A stretch of 64,000 nt of DNA from Pseudooctadecabacter jejudonensis (GCF_900172275.1 NZ_FWFT01000005.1:124001-188000), one strand, 5' to 3'; shown: positions 33,568-41,833, counted from the first letter of the stretch. The notes: generated from the sequence alone by a model not told the origin. Numbers and translations: made by a program.

Positions 33568-35007
33568 ATGACCCAGCTTACTGATCTGACCAAGGATCGG
33601 CCGGCCCATGTGATCGTGGGGGATGGCATCACGGCCCTTGCCTTTCTTGAAACCGGCACCTTTGCGCAGGGCGATCATGTGATCGTCATGGGGCGCGCGG
33701 CCACGTCACTGGGGCGTGGGGCTGCCTATGCCGCAGGAGAGGCTGGAACGCCGTGGCGGTTCGCGTATCTGCTGAATTCCCCGGCGGATGATATCGACCC
33801 TGCCTTTGCCAAATGGCTTGCGGACAAGTGGGACGAAATTGCCGCGACGATGTCAGGGCGGTCACCGAACTGGCTGGCCGCCGCTGGACCCTTGGTTGAC
33901 GCGGGCGACATCTACGGAGTGAACGCGCCGCGTGAATTCTACGGGGACTTCATGGCCGAAGTTTTGGCCGTCCGCAGAGCGGAGTTAGAAACACAGGGCG
34001 TCTGCGTGACCTTGCATGATTGCGACGCCGTGGCCCTGCGGACCACCCCCACCGCGATCGAGGTTGAGACAGCGACCGGTGACGTGGCCTATGCCCATCA
34101 TGTCGACGTCGCGCCCGGCGGCCCTTCTACGATGGACATCGAAGGTCATGATGGCCCCTTTGCGGCGCCCAGCGTCTTTGGCCACGAACACCGCATTGCG
34201 GAGCACATCAAGGCGGGGGCCGAGATTTGCTGCATTGGCGGCAACGCAGCCATGCTGGATGTGCTGCGTTTGTGCCAAAGCCTCATCCCCGACGATCAGA
34301 TCAAGTTTGTGGTCTGCGCACCAGATGGACAGGTTCCGCCGCCGCTTGTCCCGCGCATGCCGCGCCGTATGACCCAGCCAAACCTGACCACCGGGCATGA
34401 AACCGCCGATGGTTTCTTGTCCGAAGTCGCGCGGGAAATTGATGCAGCGAAGGCTGCAGGCGATGAAACACGTGAGATCCGCGCAGGGTTTCGCGCGCAC
34501 TTTCTGGCCAATCCCCTGCACAGTTTTGTGCCTGATATCAACGAGGCACGTCGCGTGCCTGGAACCTTGCGGCACTGGCTGCGCGGCGGCACGCGCGACA
34601 CCATCTGGGACATGCACCGCTTGATCGATGCGGGTGTGGTGCGGATGGTACAAGGCATGGTCGCGGGGGTTGATCATCTGGACACCGGCGCGCGTGTGCG
34701 GCTGCTGGACGTCGATGGCCGCGAAACCACAATGGACACCGGATTTGTCGTCAATTGCGCAGGCGCGGGCCCCCACTCGGTTTATGATCCGTTGACCGAA
34801 GGGTTGCTGCGCGACGGTATGGTCGGGGTGGCCCCCATCAACCGCGGTTTGAAGGTCGGTGCGGGGTGCCAGACCAAAGATGCGCGCGTTCGTTTCCTCG
34901 CGCCCAGCGTCACCGAGATCGGTGACGAGGTTATGGCGATGCCACTTTATGATGCGCACATGCTGCGCACCTATGTCCGGCGGGCGCAGGCGAAAACCAC
35001 ACAATAG
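33568..35007 (+). CDS. FAD/NAD(P)-binding oxidoreductase-like protein
   Basis: A 479-residue flavoprotein of the FAD-NAD(P)-binding family that includes E. coli YdhS. Seen: a first Rossmann segment HVIVGDGITALAFLE, GRGAAYA, the LLNSPAD region, a second nucleotide-binding stretch EICCIGGNAAMLDVLRL, and a C-terminal VVNCAGAGPHSVYDPLTEGLL typical of this group. The reaction is unknown. The fourth position of the glycine motif is altered (GDGITA rather than GxGxxG), which is seen in this family. It is one of two plus-strand genes placed inside the leftward translation operon. Confidence 0.78.
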   Translation: MTQLTDLTKDRPAHVIVGDGITALAFLETGTFAQGDHVIVMGRAATSLGRGAAYAAGEAGTPWRFAYLLNSPADDIDPAFAKWLADKWDEIAATMSGRSPNWLAAAGPLVDAGDIYGVNAPREFYGDFMAEVLAVRRAELETQGVCVTLHDCDAVALRTTPTAIEVETATGDVAYAHHVDVAPGGPSTMDIEGHDGPFAAPSVFGHEHRIAEHIKAGAEICCIGGNAAMLDVLRLCQSLIPDDQIKFVVCAPDGQVPPPLVPRMPRRMTQPNLTTGHETADGFLSEVAREIDAAKAAGDETREIRAGFRAHFLANPLHSFVPDINEARRVPGTLRHWLRGGTRDTIWDMHRLIDAGVVRMVQGMVAGVDHLDTGARVRLLDVDGRETTMDTGFVVNCAGAGPHSVYDPLTEGLLRDGMVGVAPINRGLKVGAGCQTKDARVRFLAPSVTEIGDEVMAMPLYDAHMLRTYVRRAQAKTTQ

Positions 35008-35085
35008 CATGATAAATTTAGTGGGCTTTTAAGGTTTTATTTCTGATTCTCCCCGATCCTCCCTCCAACTTTTCGGAGGTTCGGA

Positions 35086-35406
35086 ATGAAATATCGTGCA
35101 CATCGTTACCCAACCCGCTTTCCCGTCACGGTCGATATCGGGGGGACGGGCGTGAGAGCCGTGATCACCAGTATCAGCTCTTCCGGGGCTTGCTTGAACA
35201 TGCAGCCAGCGCCCAAAACCGGCCAGATGCTGACCTTGCGCCATACCAACACGCGCCACGTGGCCAAGGTGAAATGGGCGACGGAGGACAAGGCGGGGAT
35301 CGCTTTTTCGCCGCCGCTGTCCAAACCCGCGCTTGATCGGATCAGGTTTGGGGTCAACCAGATCGGGGGCCACACGCGACCGCGCAAAATCGGTTTCGCG
35401 GGTTAA
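35086..35406 (+). CDS. PilZ-domain protein
   Basis: A 106-residue stand-alone PilZ domain, a candidate cyclic-di-GMP receptor. Seen: an Arg-rich N-terminal motif RAHRYPTRFPV in the place of RxxxR, and ISSSGACLNM in the place of (D/N)xSxxG, though the first residue of that motif is Ile-Ser rather than Asp or Asn, so binding may be weak. GGAGG lies six bases before the ATG. It follows the FAD protein gene on the same strand and overlaps trmD tail to tail by four bases (TTAA supplies both stop codons). Confidence 0.78.
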   Translation: MKYRAHRYPTRFPVTVDIGGTGVRAVITSISSSGACLNMQPAPKTGQMLTLRHTNTRHVAKVKWATEDKAGIAFSPPLSKPALDRIRFGVNQIGGHTRPRKIGFAG

Positions 35407-36227
35407 TCCGTCAGCGGGCCTTTACGCTGGTGGCGCTCCCATAGATCTGGGCGACGTTCGCGGGTGATTGCCTCACTCATCTCGCGACGCCACCGCGCCA
35501 CTTTGCCATGATCACCCGAGGTCAGGACATCAGGAATTGTGTGGCCTTCCCACTCGGCGGGGCGGGTGTATTGGGGGTGTTCCAGCAAGCCGTTGGAATG
35601 GCTTTCTTCCACAGCACTTTCGGCATTGCCCAACACACCGGGCAGCAGCCGGACGCAGGCGTCAATCAGCGTCATGGCGGGCAATTCTCCCCCTGTAAGA
35701 ACGTAGTCCCCCATCGACACCTCCATGATCTGGTGATGATCCAAAACCCGTTGATCAACGCCCTCGAACCGACCGCACAGCAACGTCACACCGTCTTGCT
35801 GGCTCAGGTCTTGGGCGATTTTCTGGGTGAAGGGCACGCCGCGCGGGCTGAGGTACAACAGCGGCATCCGCCCGCGCGCGCGACGGCGCGCATCGCCCAA
35901 GGCGTTCGCCACCACGTCGGCACGCAGAACCATACCCGCGCCGCCACCTGACGGTGTGTCATCCACATTGCGGTGTTTGCCCACGCCGAACCGGCGCAAA
36001 TCAGTCGTTTGCAATTGCCAAAGCCCGTCTTTCAGCGCACGGCCCGTCAGGCTTTCCCCCAACAAACCAGGAAACGCATCGGGGAACAGCGTGATCACTT
36101 GCGCCGTCCACGCTTTGGCAAGGCTGGGCTTGTCGGTCATCAGCTCTTGCGGTTTCGCGCTGAGCTGGATGGATTTTCGACCGATGGACTTGCCGAGAGG
36201 GGCCGGTTTATCTGGGGTGTCCGTCAT
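35403..36227 (-). CDS. trmD: tRNA (guanine37-N1)-methyltransferase
   Basis: TrmD, which methylates G37 next to the anticodon with SAM and prevents frameshifting. It has 274 residues, about 30 more than usual because of an N-terminal extension before AQVITLFPDAFPG; a Met at residue 30 is an alternative start, but the upstream ATG overlaps the previous stop as ATGA. Seen: GVGKHRNVDDTPSGGGAGMVLR, LYLSPRGVPF, LLCGRFEGVDQRV, SMGDYVLTGGELPAM with the trefoil-knot SAM loop, and ESHSNGLLEHPQYTRP. It ends the chorismate mutase-rpsP-rimM-sulfotransferase-trmD run. Confidence 0.95.
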   Translation of the reverse strand: MTDTPDKPAPLGKSIGRKSIQLSAKPQELMTDKPSLAKAWTAQVITLFPDAFPGLLGESLTGRALKDGLWQLQTTDLRRFGVGKHRNVDDTPSGGGAGMVLRADVVANALGDARRRARGRMPLLYLSPRGVPFTQKIAQDLSQQDGVTLLCGRFEGVDQRVLDHHQIMEVSMGDYVLTGGELPAMTLIDACVRLLPGVLGNAESAVEESHSNGLLEHPQYTRPAEWEGHTIPDVLTSGDHGKVARWRREMSEAITRERRPDLWERHQRKGPLTD

Positions 36228-37018
36228 GGGGTTTTGTCTTCCTCAAGCAGGTTTGCCTTGGCCGTTTGCGCCGCGCGATCCGAAATGGCCGACCGATTGA
36301 TCGCCAAAAGTTCATCCACCAAGGCTTCGGGCGGACCTGCGTTCATGTGGTCCTTCAGGGTCAGCCTGCCCCGCAAATGTCTGGGCAAGTTAAGAAGGTC
36401 GATCAAAGGCGCGGCCAGCCCTTCTGGCCCGTCCAACCCGTCGATGTCGCGGATTTGAACGCGGCCCTTGACCGCGCCTGCGATATCCTGGGCCACAGAT
36501 TTCAGGTCCGACGCGGCACCAAACAACGCGCGGTAATCGTCGAAGTCCAGCACAACGCGGCTGTGAAAAAGGTTGTGACGAAAGGTTGAGCGCAGCCAGC
36601 TTTCGGGGCCGCGCGTCGAGAGATGAAAATTGACCTCAGCGTCGTTGCCAAAGACCATGTGAATGACATCTTCGGCCGCAGCCATCAGGGCGGGGGCCGC
36701 GCCGTAGCCTTGTTGTCCGTCGCGTCCCGGCATCCGGCCCAGCAGATTTTCGTCTGAGATCAGGACTTTGCGAGATGTGCCCACATCAAGGGCCGACAGC
36801 GTGCGGTGCAGTTCGTCCCGAAAACCGGTCAACAGGTCCGCCGTGCCAAACCGCGAATACCGCACAGCCATTCGCGCAGCACCACCGCGGGTCCGGCCTG
36901 GCAAAACAAGGGCACTGCGTGGCCAGATGTGTTTGCCGTTTTCGCGCAGATAGGTTTGGACGGTGGTGGTTCCGGTTTTGTGAAACCCGGGGTGGACGAT
37001 GATACGGCGGGGCGCCAT
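36224..37018 (-). CDS. Sulfotransferase-fold protein between rimM and trmD
   Basis: A 264-residue protein with the PAPS-binding P-loop of sulfotransferases at the very start (HPGFHKTGTTTVQTYL) and a possible 3'-phosphate site near LSTRGPESWLRSTF. The acceptor is unknown. It is fused into the ribosomal operon: its ATG overlaps the rimM stop codon as TGATG and its stop overlaps trmD as ATGA. That places it in a slot that is normally empty. It might be a recent insertion that gained translation coupling, or have a role with tRNA or ribosomes; neither can be told from sequence. Confidence 0.75.
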   Translation of the reverse strand: MAPRRIIVHPGFHKTGTTTVQTYLRENGKHIWPRSALVLPGRTRGGAARMAVRYSRFGTADLLTGFRDELHRTLSALDVGTSRKVLISDENLLGRMPGRDGQQGYGAAPALMAAAEDVIHMVFGNDAEVNFHLSTRGPESWLRSTFRHNLFHSRVVLDFDDYRALFGAASDLKSVAQDIAGAVKGRVQIRDIDGLDGPEGLAAPLIDLLNLPRHLRGRLTLKDHMNAGPPEALVDELLAINRSAISDRAAQTAKANLLEEDKTP

Positions 37019-37536
37019 CAGTCCGCGTCCGCAAACAGCCCGCCGGGAGGGTCAATCACGACGCGGCCCGCTGCCAAATCCACGGTTGGAACAATGGCGC
37101 GGGTGAAGGGCACAAGAACACTGTCCTTGAGGCCGGGCGCCACAATTTCAAGCAGGTCGTCAGCCCCGTTGGACTGCACCGCCTTGATGCGACCCAATTC
37201 GGCACCGCCGGTGTCCACAGCCAAAAGGCCCATTAAATCAGTATGGTAGAATTCATCGTCTGGCAAAGACGGCAAGCTCGTGCGATCCGCCAAGAGGTCC
37301 ACCCCGCGTAGGGCGTCGGCTTCTTCCTTGGTGGTAATGCCGTCGATGCGGGCGATCAACGCGCCCTTTGTCTGGCCCTTCACCACAATCGTGGTGATGG
37401 TTTTGCCATCGGAGCGCGTCAGAGGGGTGTAGTCCGCCAGTGCCTCGGGATCGGCGCAAAAGGATTTCAAACGCACGTCGCCATGGACGCCAAATGCGCC
37501 CGAGATGGAGCCGACGATGATTGGGTCATCTGACAT
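37018..37536 (-). CDS. rimM: Ribosome maturation factor RimM
   Basis: RimM, 172 residues, binds S19 and helps assemble the 30S head. Seen: IIVGSISGAFGVHGDVRLKSFC at the start, TTKEEADALRGVDLLADR, and the PRC-barrel part DEFYHTDLMGLLAVDTGGAELG with the late VPFTRAIVPTVDL. The ATG was chosen at MSDDPIIVG since that is where the family begins. A large stem-loop lies between rpsP and this gene, and the next gene is coupled by TGATG. Confidence 0.95.
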   Translation of the reverse strand: MSDDPIIVGSISGAFGVHGDVRLKSFCADPEALADYTPLTRSDGKTITTIVVKGQTKGALIARIDGITTKEEADALRGVDLLADRTSLPSLPDDEFYHTDLMGLLAVDTGGAELGRIKAVQSNGADDLLEIVAPGLKDSVLVPFTRAIVPTVDLAAGRVVIDPPGGLFADAD

Positions 37537-37558
37537 GGTGTGCCTTTGAGTGGGAGGG

Positions 37559-37597
37559 GGTGGGGCGAACGGCGACGATGTCGCCACCCGCCCCACC
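37559..37597 (-). promoter_or_regulatory. Stem-loop between rpsP and rimM
   Basis: Outer stem GGTGGGGCG/CGCCCCACC and an inner stem GGCGAC/GTCGCC with a three-base loop. It directly follows the rpsP stop. No T-tract follows, so it is more likely an attenuating or protecting structure that keeps S16 synthesis above RimM and TrmD. In E. coli the same operon shows strong down-modulation of rimM and trmD. Confidence 0.7.
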
Positions 37598-37607
37598 AAG
37601 GGCCGGA

Positions 37608-38006
37608 TTATTCCGCTGCGTCGTCTGCAGCTGCCTCTTCCGCGGGGGCGGCGGCTGCTTCTGCGGCTGCGGCGGCTTTGGCGGCTTTCTCTTCGGCGCG
37701 GTCCTGGGCTTTTTTGCCTGGAACGGCTTTTTTCATGTTGGCGCGTTCTTTCTTCTCGGTCACGCCAGCAGCTTCGAGGAAGCGGGAGATACGGTCGGTG
37801 GGCTGGGCGCCCTGATCGAGCCAGTACTGAACACGTTCCATGTCCATCTTCACGCGCTCTTCGCTGTCTTTGGCCAGCAGGGGGTTATATGTGCCCAGCT
37901 TTTCAACGTAGCGGCCATCACGTGGCATGCGGCTGTCTGCAGCCACGATACGGTAGAAGGGGCGCTTTTTGGAGCCACCACGGGCGAGGCGAATTTTCAT
38001 AGCCAT
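37608..38006 (-). CDS. rpsP: 30S ribosomal protein S16
   Basis: Ribosomal protein bS16, 132 residues. The first ~80 are standard ([46 protein letters not shown]). The rest is a low-complexity tail rich in Ala, Glu and Lys, ending in [10 protein letters not shown], as is usual in Rhodobacterales. AAAGGA lies ten bases before the ATG. It follows the chorismate mutase gene by 13 bases. Confidence 0.97.
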   Translation of the reverse strand: MAMKIRLARGGSKKRPFYRIVAADSRMPRDGRYVEKLGTYNPLLAKDSEERVKMDMERVQYWLDQGAQPTDRISRFLEAAGVTEKKERANMKKAVPGKKAQDRAEEKAAKAAAAAEAAAAPAEEAAADDAAE

Positions 38007-38019
38007 GATATTGAATCCT

Positions 38020-38334
38020 TTAGGGTTTTGATTGGTGTGTTTGATGGTGCTGAATGACTTCAGCGATGATGAAGTTGAGAAACTTCTTGGCAAATTCGGG
38101 GTCCAGATCGGCCCGGTTTGCCAAATCTTCGAGCCGTGCGATCTGCGCCGCTTCGCGGGTGGGATCGGACGGGGGAAGGTCGTGGTTGGCCTTGAGTTTC
38201 CCCACGGCCTGAGTATGTTTGAACCGCTCACCCAAGGTATAGACGAGGATCGCATCGAGGCGGTCGATGCTGTCGCGGTGGTCCTTGAGGACGTCGGCGG
38301 CGCGGGTTGTCGCGTCGATCATGTCGGGGGTCAT
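38020..38334 (-). CDS. Chorismate mutase, AroQ type
   Basis: A 104-residue all-helical chorismate mutase that turns chorismate into prephenate for Phe and Tyr synthesis. Seen: [33 protein letters not shown] with the catalytic Arg and Lys positions of the AroQ fold, then [19 protein letters not shown] and a C-terminal helix. GGAGG lies before the ATG. It is the gene just before rpsP and probably shares its transcript. A 36-base repeat lies 20 bases upstream of its start. Confidence 0.9.
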   Translation of the reverse strand: MTPDMIDATTRAADVLKDHRDSIDRLDAILVYTLGERFKHTQAVGKLKANHDLPPSDPTREAAQIARLEDLANRADLDPEFAKKFLNFIIAEVIQHHQTHQSKP

Positions 38335-38354
38335 TTCGAGCCTCCACTGGGTGC

Positions 38355-38390
38355 TGGTTTGCGTATGGCTGGCGTATGGCACGCGTATGG
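38355..38390. repeat. 36-base repeat with 11-base period, copy 2
   Basis: GTATGG recurs at 38363, 38374 and 38385. It matches 12448-12483 at 34 of 36 positions and lies just upstream of the chorismate mutase start. Confidence 0.8.
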
Positions 38391-38404
38391 TAACAGGGCT
38401 GGCA

Positions 38405-38959
38405 TCAGGCGGCCCCTTTCACGTGGCGGTAGACGTGGACGTCTTCTTCGTCAGGGTCATAGAACAACGAGTCTGGCCCATTCAGGGCGTCGGTTGCCGC
38501 TTGGTCAAAGGTTGCGCCCAAGGCGCGGGCGACGTGAGCGGACGGGAGGTTGGAGGCGTCGATGTAGGAGACGAACGTGGTGAAGCCCGTTACGTCCCAC
38601 GCCCAGGGCATGATCGTGCGCAGGGCTTCGGTGACGTAGCCTTTGCCTTCGTGATTCGCGGACCACAGGGTCCAGCCGAATTCGGGTTCGGGCCAGATCA
38701 TCGGGTGCCAGCAGCCCAATGAGCCGACGGGTGTGCCATCCTTCAGGCAGGCCACAAACGAGCCATAGCCGCGCAGCACCCATTGGCCTGCCAGACTTCC
38801 CCACATGCGGTTCGCGTCCTTGATGGTGAACGGGCCGCCGATGAAATCGGTGCGGTCAGAGAGCGCAAATTTTGAGAAGGCCGCGAAATCATCAGCGCGG
38901 GGTGCGCGCAGCGTCAGACGATCCGTCTGAAGGGTTGGGATGGTGTAGGTCTGGGTCAT
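38405..38959 (-). CDS. GNAT N-acetyltransferase, RimJ/RimL type
   Basis: A 184-residue acetyl-CoA-dependent acetyltransferase. Seen: TDRLTLRAPRADDFAAF at the start, PVGSLGCWHP, and the acetyl-CoA loop region EGKGYVTEALRTIMPWA followed by SYIDASNLPSAHVARALGA, typical of the RimJ/RimL branch. The substrate, a protein N-terminus or small molecule, is unknown. Its ATG overlaps the stop of the YeeE-type gene upstream as ATGA. The chorismate mutase gene follows after 70 bases. Confidence 0.88.
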   Translation of the reverse strand: MTQTYTIPTLQTDRLTLRAPRADDFAAFSKFALSDRTDFIGGPFTIKDANRMWGSLAGQWVLRGYGSFVACLKDGTPVGSLGCWHPMIWPEPEFGWTLWSANHEGKGYVTEALRTIMPWAWDVTGFTTFVSYIDASNLPSAHVARALGATFDQAATDALNGPDSLFYDPDEEDVHVYRHVKGAA

Positions 38960-39384
38960 GGTGTTGCTGCCTTTGCGGGCAGGGCAAGCAGGCGGTTGCC
39001 CAACATGCCTGCGGCCATCGCGCCAAAGAACAACAGTGCGTCACCGCCGCCGTAACCAAGGACGGCCATGGCGGGACCAGGGCACAGGCCCACAATGGCC
39101 CAACCGGTGCCAAACAGGGCCGAGCCTGCGATCAAACGGCGGTCAATGACGGGTTCGGACGGGGTGGGGATTGCGGTGCCAAGCACGGCCTTTTCAAGGC
39201 GCGCAGCAATCCGCCATGCCAGCAGCATGGGCAGAATGGCGCCGCCCAGCACGAAGGCCAGCGTCGGATCCCAGTTGCCGAACAGGTCCAGCCATCCTTG
39301 CACCTTTGCGGTGTCGGTCATGCCCGACACGGTGAGGACCGCGCCAAACAAGGCGCCAGCAAGAAGGGCGAACAGACCCCGCAT
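38956..39384 (-). CDS. YeeE/YedE family permease half, second gene
   Basis: A 142-residue membrane protein of the YeeE/YedE (DUF395) family, with four hydrophobic segments. Seen: FGAVLTVSGMTDTAKVQGWLDLFG and FGTGWAIVGLCPGPAMAVLG, where the conserved Cys is thought to handle sulfur. In YeeE from Spirochaeta one chain carries both halves and takes up thiosulfate; here the second half is a separate gene, overlapping the first as TGATG. Uptake of thiosulfate or another sulfur compound is likely but unproven. Confidence 0.85.
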   Translation of the reverse strand: MRGLFALLAGALFGAVLTVSGMTDTAKVQGWLDLFGNWDPTLAFVLGGAILPMLLAWRIAARLEKAVLGTAIPTPSEPVIDRRLIAGSALFGTGWAIVGLCPGPAMAVLGYGGGDALLFFGAMAAGMLGNRLLALPAKAATP

Positions 39385-39806
39385 CAAAACACCCCCAATA
39401 GATGGCGTCCGACGAACATGGCCGCAAAGCCCGCGACAAGATAGGCGACGGTGGCGGTGATCCCGCGGGCCGAGAACCGAGATATGCCGCAGACGCCGTG
39501 GCCGGAGGTGCAGCCATTTGCCATACGGGTGCCCAAGCCCACCAAGAGGCCGGCAACACCAAGAAGCGCAGGGTTGGAGGTGAGATTTGTAGCCGGATAG
39601 CCGAATGCGAAACCGTAAAGAAGCGGAGCCGCGATCAGGCCCGCGATGAACAACGCCTTTTCCCACGTGGGGCCGGTGGCGTCGACGATGCTGCCGAGAA
39701 TGCCGGACGCGCCCATGATGCGGCCATTCACCAGCAGATAGAGCGCGGCTGCGCTGCCGATCATCAGACCTCCGATGAGGCCGAATATCCAGTCCGTCGG
39801 GATCAT
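39384..39806 (-). CDS. YeeE/YedE family permease half, first gene
   Basis: A 140-residue membrane protein, partner of the next gene. It has about four hydrophobic segments and the hallmark GTRMANGCTSGHGVCGISR, whose Cys residues form the sulfur relay in characterised YeeE proteins. The two genes together equal one full YeeE, a split also known as PmpA/PmpB-like pairs. It fits a cell with active sulfur chemistry (see the taurine and sulfite genes), although it lies 14 kb away within the translation operon region. Confidence 0.87.
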   Translation of the reverse strand: MIPTDWIFGLIGGLMIGSAAALYLLVNGRIMGASGILGSIVDATGPTWEKALFIAGLIAAPLLYGFAFGYPATNLTSNPALLGVAGLLVGLGTRMANGCTSGHGVCGISRFSARGITATVAYLVAGFAAMFVGRHLLGVF

Positions 39807-39831
39807 GTGTCTGCGCCTGCGGCGGGCGGGC

Positions 39832-39911
39832 CCAAAAATTCACAGAATTTTTGGGTGCAAAATCTTTGAAAGATTTTGGCCTCCGGCGGGAGTTTATTGG
39901 GACAGATGAAG
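39832..39911. repeat. Composite element: two AT-rich hairpins plus 22-base repeat copy C
   Basis: Stem CCAAAAATTC/GAATTTTTGG (39832-39854), stem CAAAATCTTT/AAAGATTTTG (39858-39878), then the 22-base repeat (39890-39911), whose minus-strand start CTTCATCTG comes 10 bases after the NIPSNAP gene stop. The most complete copy in the window. Confidence 0.78.
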
Positions 39912-39921
39912 AGGACGCGCA

Positions 39922-40254
39922 TTACAGGCCGAGCTCCTCAACCGAGGCGCCGGTCAGGACGGGGCGGGTGAAGGAGCGATCAAAGCGGCGAATGCATTTG
40001 GTGGCTTGCGCGTGCGCGTAGGCGCGGCGGCAGGCGGGGTCTTGATCCATGCGGGTGCGGTAGTCTTCATAGGCCGCCAACGACGGGAATGAAAAATGGC
40101 AGTAGGCGATATCGTTCGGGCCTTCGTGAGGGAGGTGATAGCCGTGATGTGTCCCGCCGAGTTTGTCGACAAGATGGATCCACGCTTTGGCGTAGACCTC
40201 GAACGCGTCCAGTTGATCTGGATCGATCTCATATCGCAGGGTGCATGTGATCAT
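39922..40254 (-). CDS. NIPSNAP-family protein
   Basis: A 110-residue single NIPSNAP domain, a ferredoxin-like dimeric fold of unknown enzymatic role. Seen: ITCTLRYEIDPDQLDAFEVYAKAW, HHGYHLPHEGPNDIAYCHFSF and AAYEDYRTRMDQDP. Its ATG overlaps the ffh stop as ATGA, so it is translated with the signal-recognition GTPase; a functional link is not known. The stop codon is followed by a composite repeat element. Confidence 0.85.
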   Translation of the reverse strand: MITCTLRYEIDPDQLDAFEVYAKAWIHLVDKLGGTHHGYHLPHEGPNDIAYCHFSFPSLAAYEDYRTRMDQDPACRRAYAHAQATKCIRRFDRSFTRPVLTGASVEELGL

Positions 40255-41753
40255 TTCTTTTTTCCGAACCCCGAAAGACCAGGGGGAAGGGCGGCACCGC
40301 CGCCGAGGCCTGGCAGCCCCCCCATTCCGCCGGGAAGCTGCGCGCCCATTTTCTTGGCGGCCTCTTCCATGGCTGCGGGGTCGTTCATGTCGGGCATGCC
40401 GCCTTTGCTGAACATGCCTTTCATGGCCTGTTTCAGCATGCCGCCTTTGCCCATTTTGCCCATCTTTTTCATCATGTCGGACATTTGCCGGTGCATTTTG
40501 ATCAGCTGGTTAAGTTCGCGGACCTCAAGCCCTGCGCCTGCGGCGATGCGTTTTTTGCGGCTGGCTTGCAAAAGCTGGGGGTTGGCGCGTTCTTTTTTGG
40601 TCATGGAGTTGATCAGCGCGATCTGACGTTTGAGGACGCTGTCGTCAAACCCTGCTTCTTCGACCTGTTTCGACATTTTCTTCATGCCAGGCATCATGCC
40701 CATCATGCCTTCCATGCCGCCCATCTTGAGCATCTGGTCCAGCTGCATTTTCATGTCGTTCATGTTGAAACGGCCCTTCTGGAAGCGCTTCATCATCTTT
40801 TCGGCCTGTTCGGCCTCGATTGTTTCCTGGGCTTTTTCGACGAGAGAGACGATGTCGCCCATGCCGAGGATGCGGCCCGCGACGCGGTCGGCGTGGAATT
40901 CCTCAATCGCGTCCATCTTTTCGCCCAAGCCCACAAAGCGGATGGGGCGGCCTGTAACGGCGCGCATGGACAGGGCTGCACCGCCGCGGCCGTCACCGTC
41001 CATTCGGGTGAGGACCACGCCGGTGATGCCGATGCGGTCGTCGAAGTTTTCCGCGGTGTGCACGGCGTCCTGACCTGTCAGGCCGTCGACCACTAGCATG
41101 GTTTCGCGGGGGTTGGCGACGTCGCGCACAGCCTCAACCTGTTGCATCAGTTCTTCGTCGATGCTGAGGCGGCCGGCGGTGTCGAGCATGTAGACATCGT
41201 AGCCGCCAAGGTTTGCTTGCGTTTTGGCGCGTTTTGCGATTGCGACGGGATCTTCGCCCTTGACGATGGGCAGGGTGTCGACGCCGATTTGCACGCCAAG
41301 GATCTGCAGCTGTTCCATCGCGGCGGGGCGGTTCACGTCCAGCGACGCCATCAGAACCTTTTTGCCGTCCCGTTCTTTCAGACGTTTGGCCAGTTTGGCT
41401 GTTGTCGTGGTTTTACCGGAGCCCTGCAGGCCGACCATCAGGATGGGGGCAGGTGGGTTGTCGATTTTCAGGGTGCCGGCGTCATCGTCGCCCTTGAGGA
41501 CATGCACCAGTTCGTCGTGCACGATTTTGACGACCTGCTGGCCGGGGGTCACGGATTTGGTGACGGATTGGCCGGTGGCCTTTTCCTGCACGGCTTTGAC
41601 AAAATCGCGGGCCACGGGGAGGGAGACGTCTGCCTCAAGCAGGGCGACGCGGACCTCACGCAGGGCGGTTTTGACGTCATCCTCAGACAGCGCACCTTGT
41701 TTGGTGAGGCGGTCGAAGACGCCGCCGAGGCGTTCTGACAGGTTCTCAAACAT
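40251..41753 (-). CDS. ffh: Signal recognition particle protein Ffh
   Basis: SRP54-type GTPase, 500 residues, which binds signal sequences of nascent membrane proteins together with 4.5S RNA and delivers them to FtsY. Order: helical N domain, G domain with G1 GLQGSGKTTTTAKLA, DVNRPAAMEQL, DTAGRL, TRMDGDGRGGAAL and GLGEK, then a Met-rich M domain (MKMQLDQMLKMGGMEGMMGM) with RRKRIAAGAG-like SRKKRIAAGAGLEVRELN for RNA binding. First gene of the superoperon that runs on to rpsP and trmD. The 4.5S RNA gene is not seen here. Confidence 0.97.
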   Translation of the reverse strand: MFENLSERLGGVFDRLTKQGALSEDDVKTALREVRVALLEADVSLPVARDFVKAVQEKATGQSVTKSVTPGQQVVKIVHDELVHVLKGDDDAGTLKIDNPPAPILMVGLQGSGKTTTTAKLAKRLKERDGKKVLMASLDVNRPAAMEQLQILGVQIGVDTLPIVKGEDPVAIAKRAKTQANLGGYDVYMLDTAGRLSIDEELMQQVEAVRDVANPRETMLVVDGLTGQDAVHTAENFDDRIGITGVVLTRMDGDGRGGAALSMRAVTGRPIRFVGLGEKMDAIEEFHADRVAGRILGMGDIVSLVEKAQETIEAEQAEKMMKRFQKGRFNMNDMKMQLDQMLKMGGMEGMMGMMPGMKKMSKQVEEAGFDDSVLKRQIALINSMTKKERANPQLLQASRKKRIAAGAGLEVRELNQLIKMHRQMSDMMKKMGKMGKGGMLKQAMKGMFSKGGMPDMNDPAAMEEAAKKMGAQLPGGMGGLPGLGGGAALPPGLSGFGKKK

Positions 41754-41833
41754 ATGCGCACCTTTCGCGTCGTTGTCGTTTGTCCGACCTATATAGGGCC
41801 TGACGGTTCATTGCGGTACTGCCCCCCCGTTGA

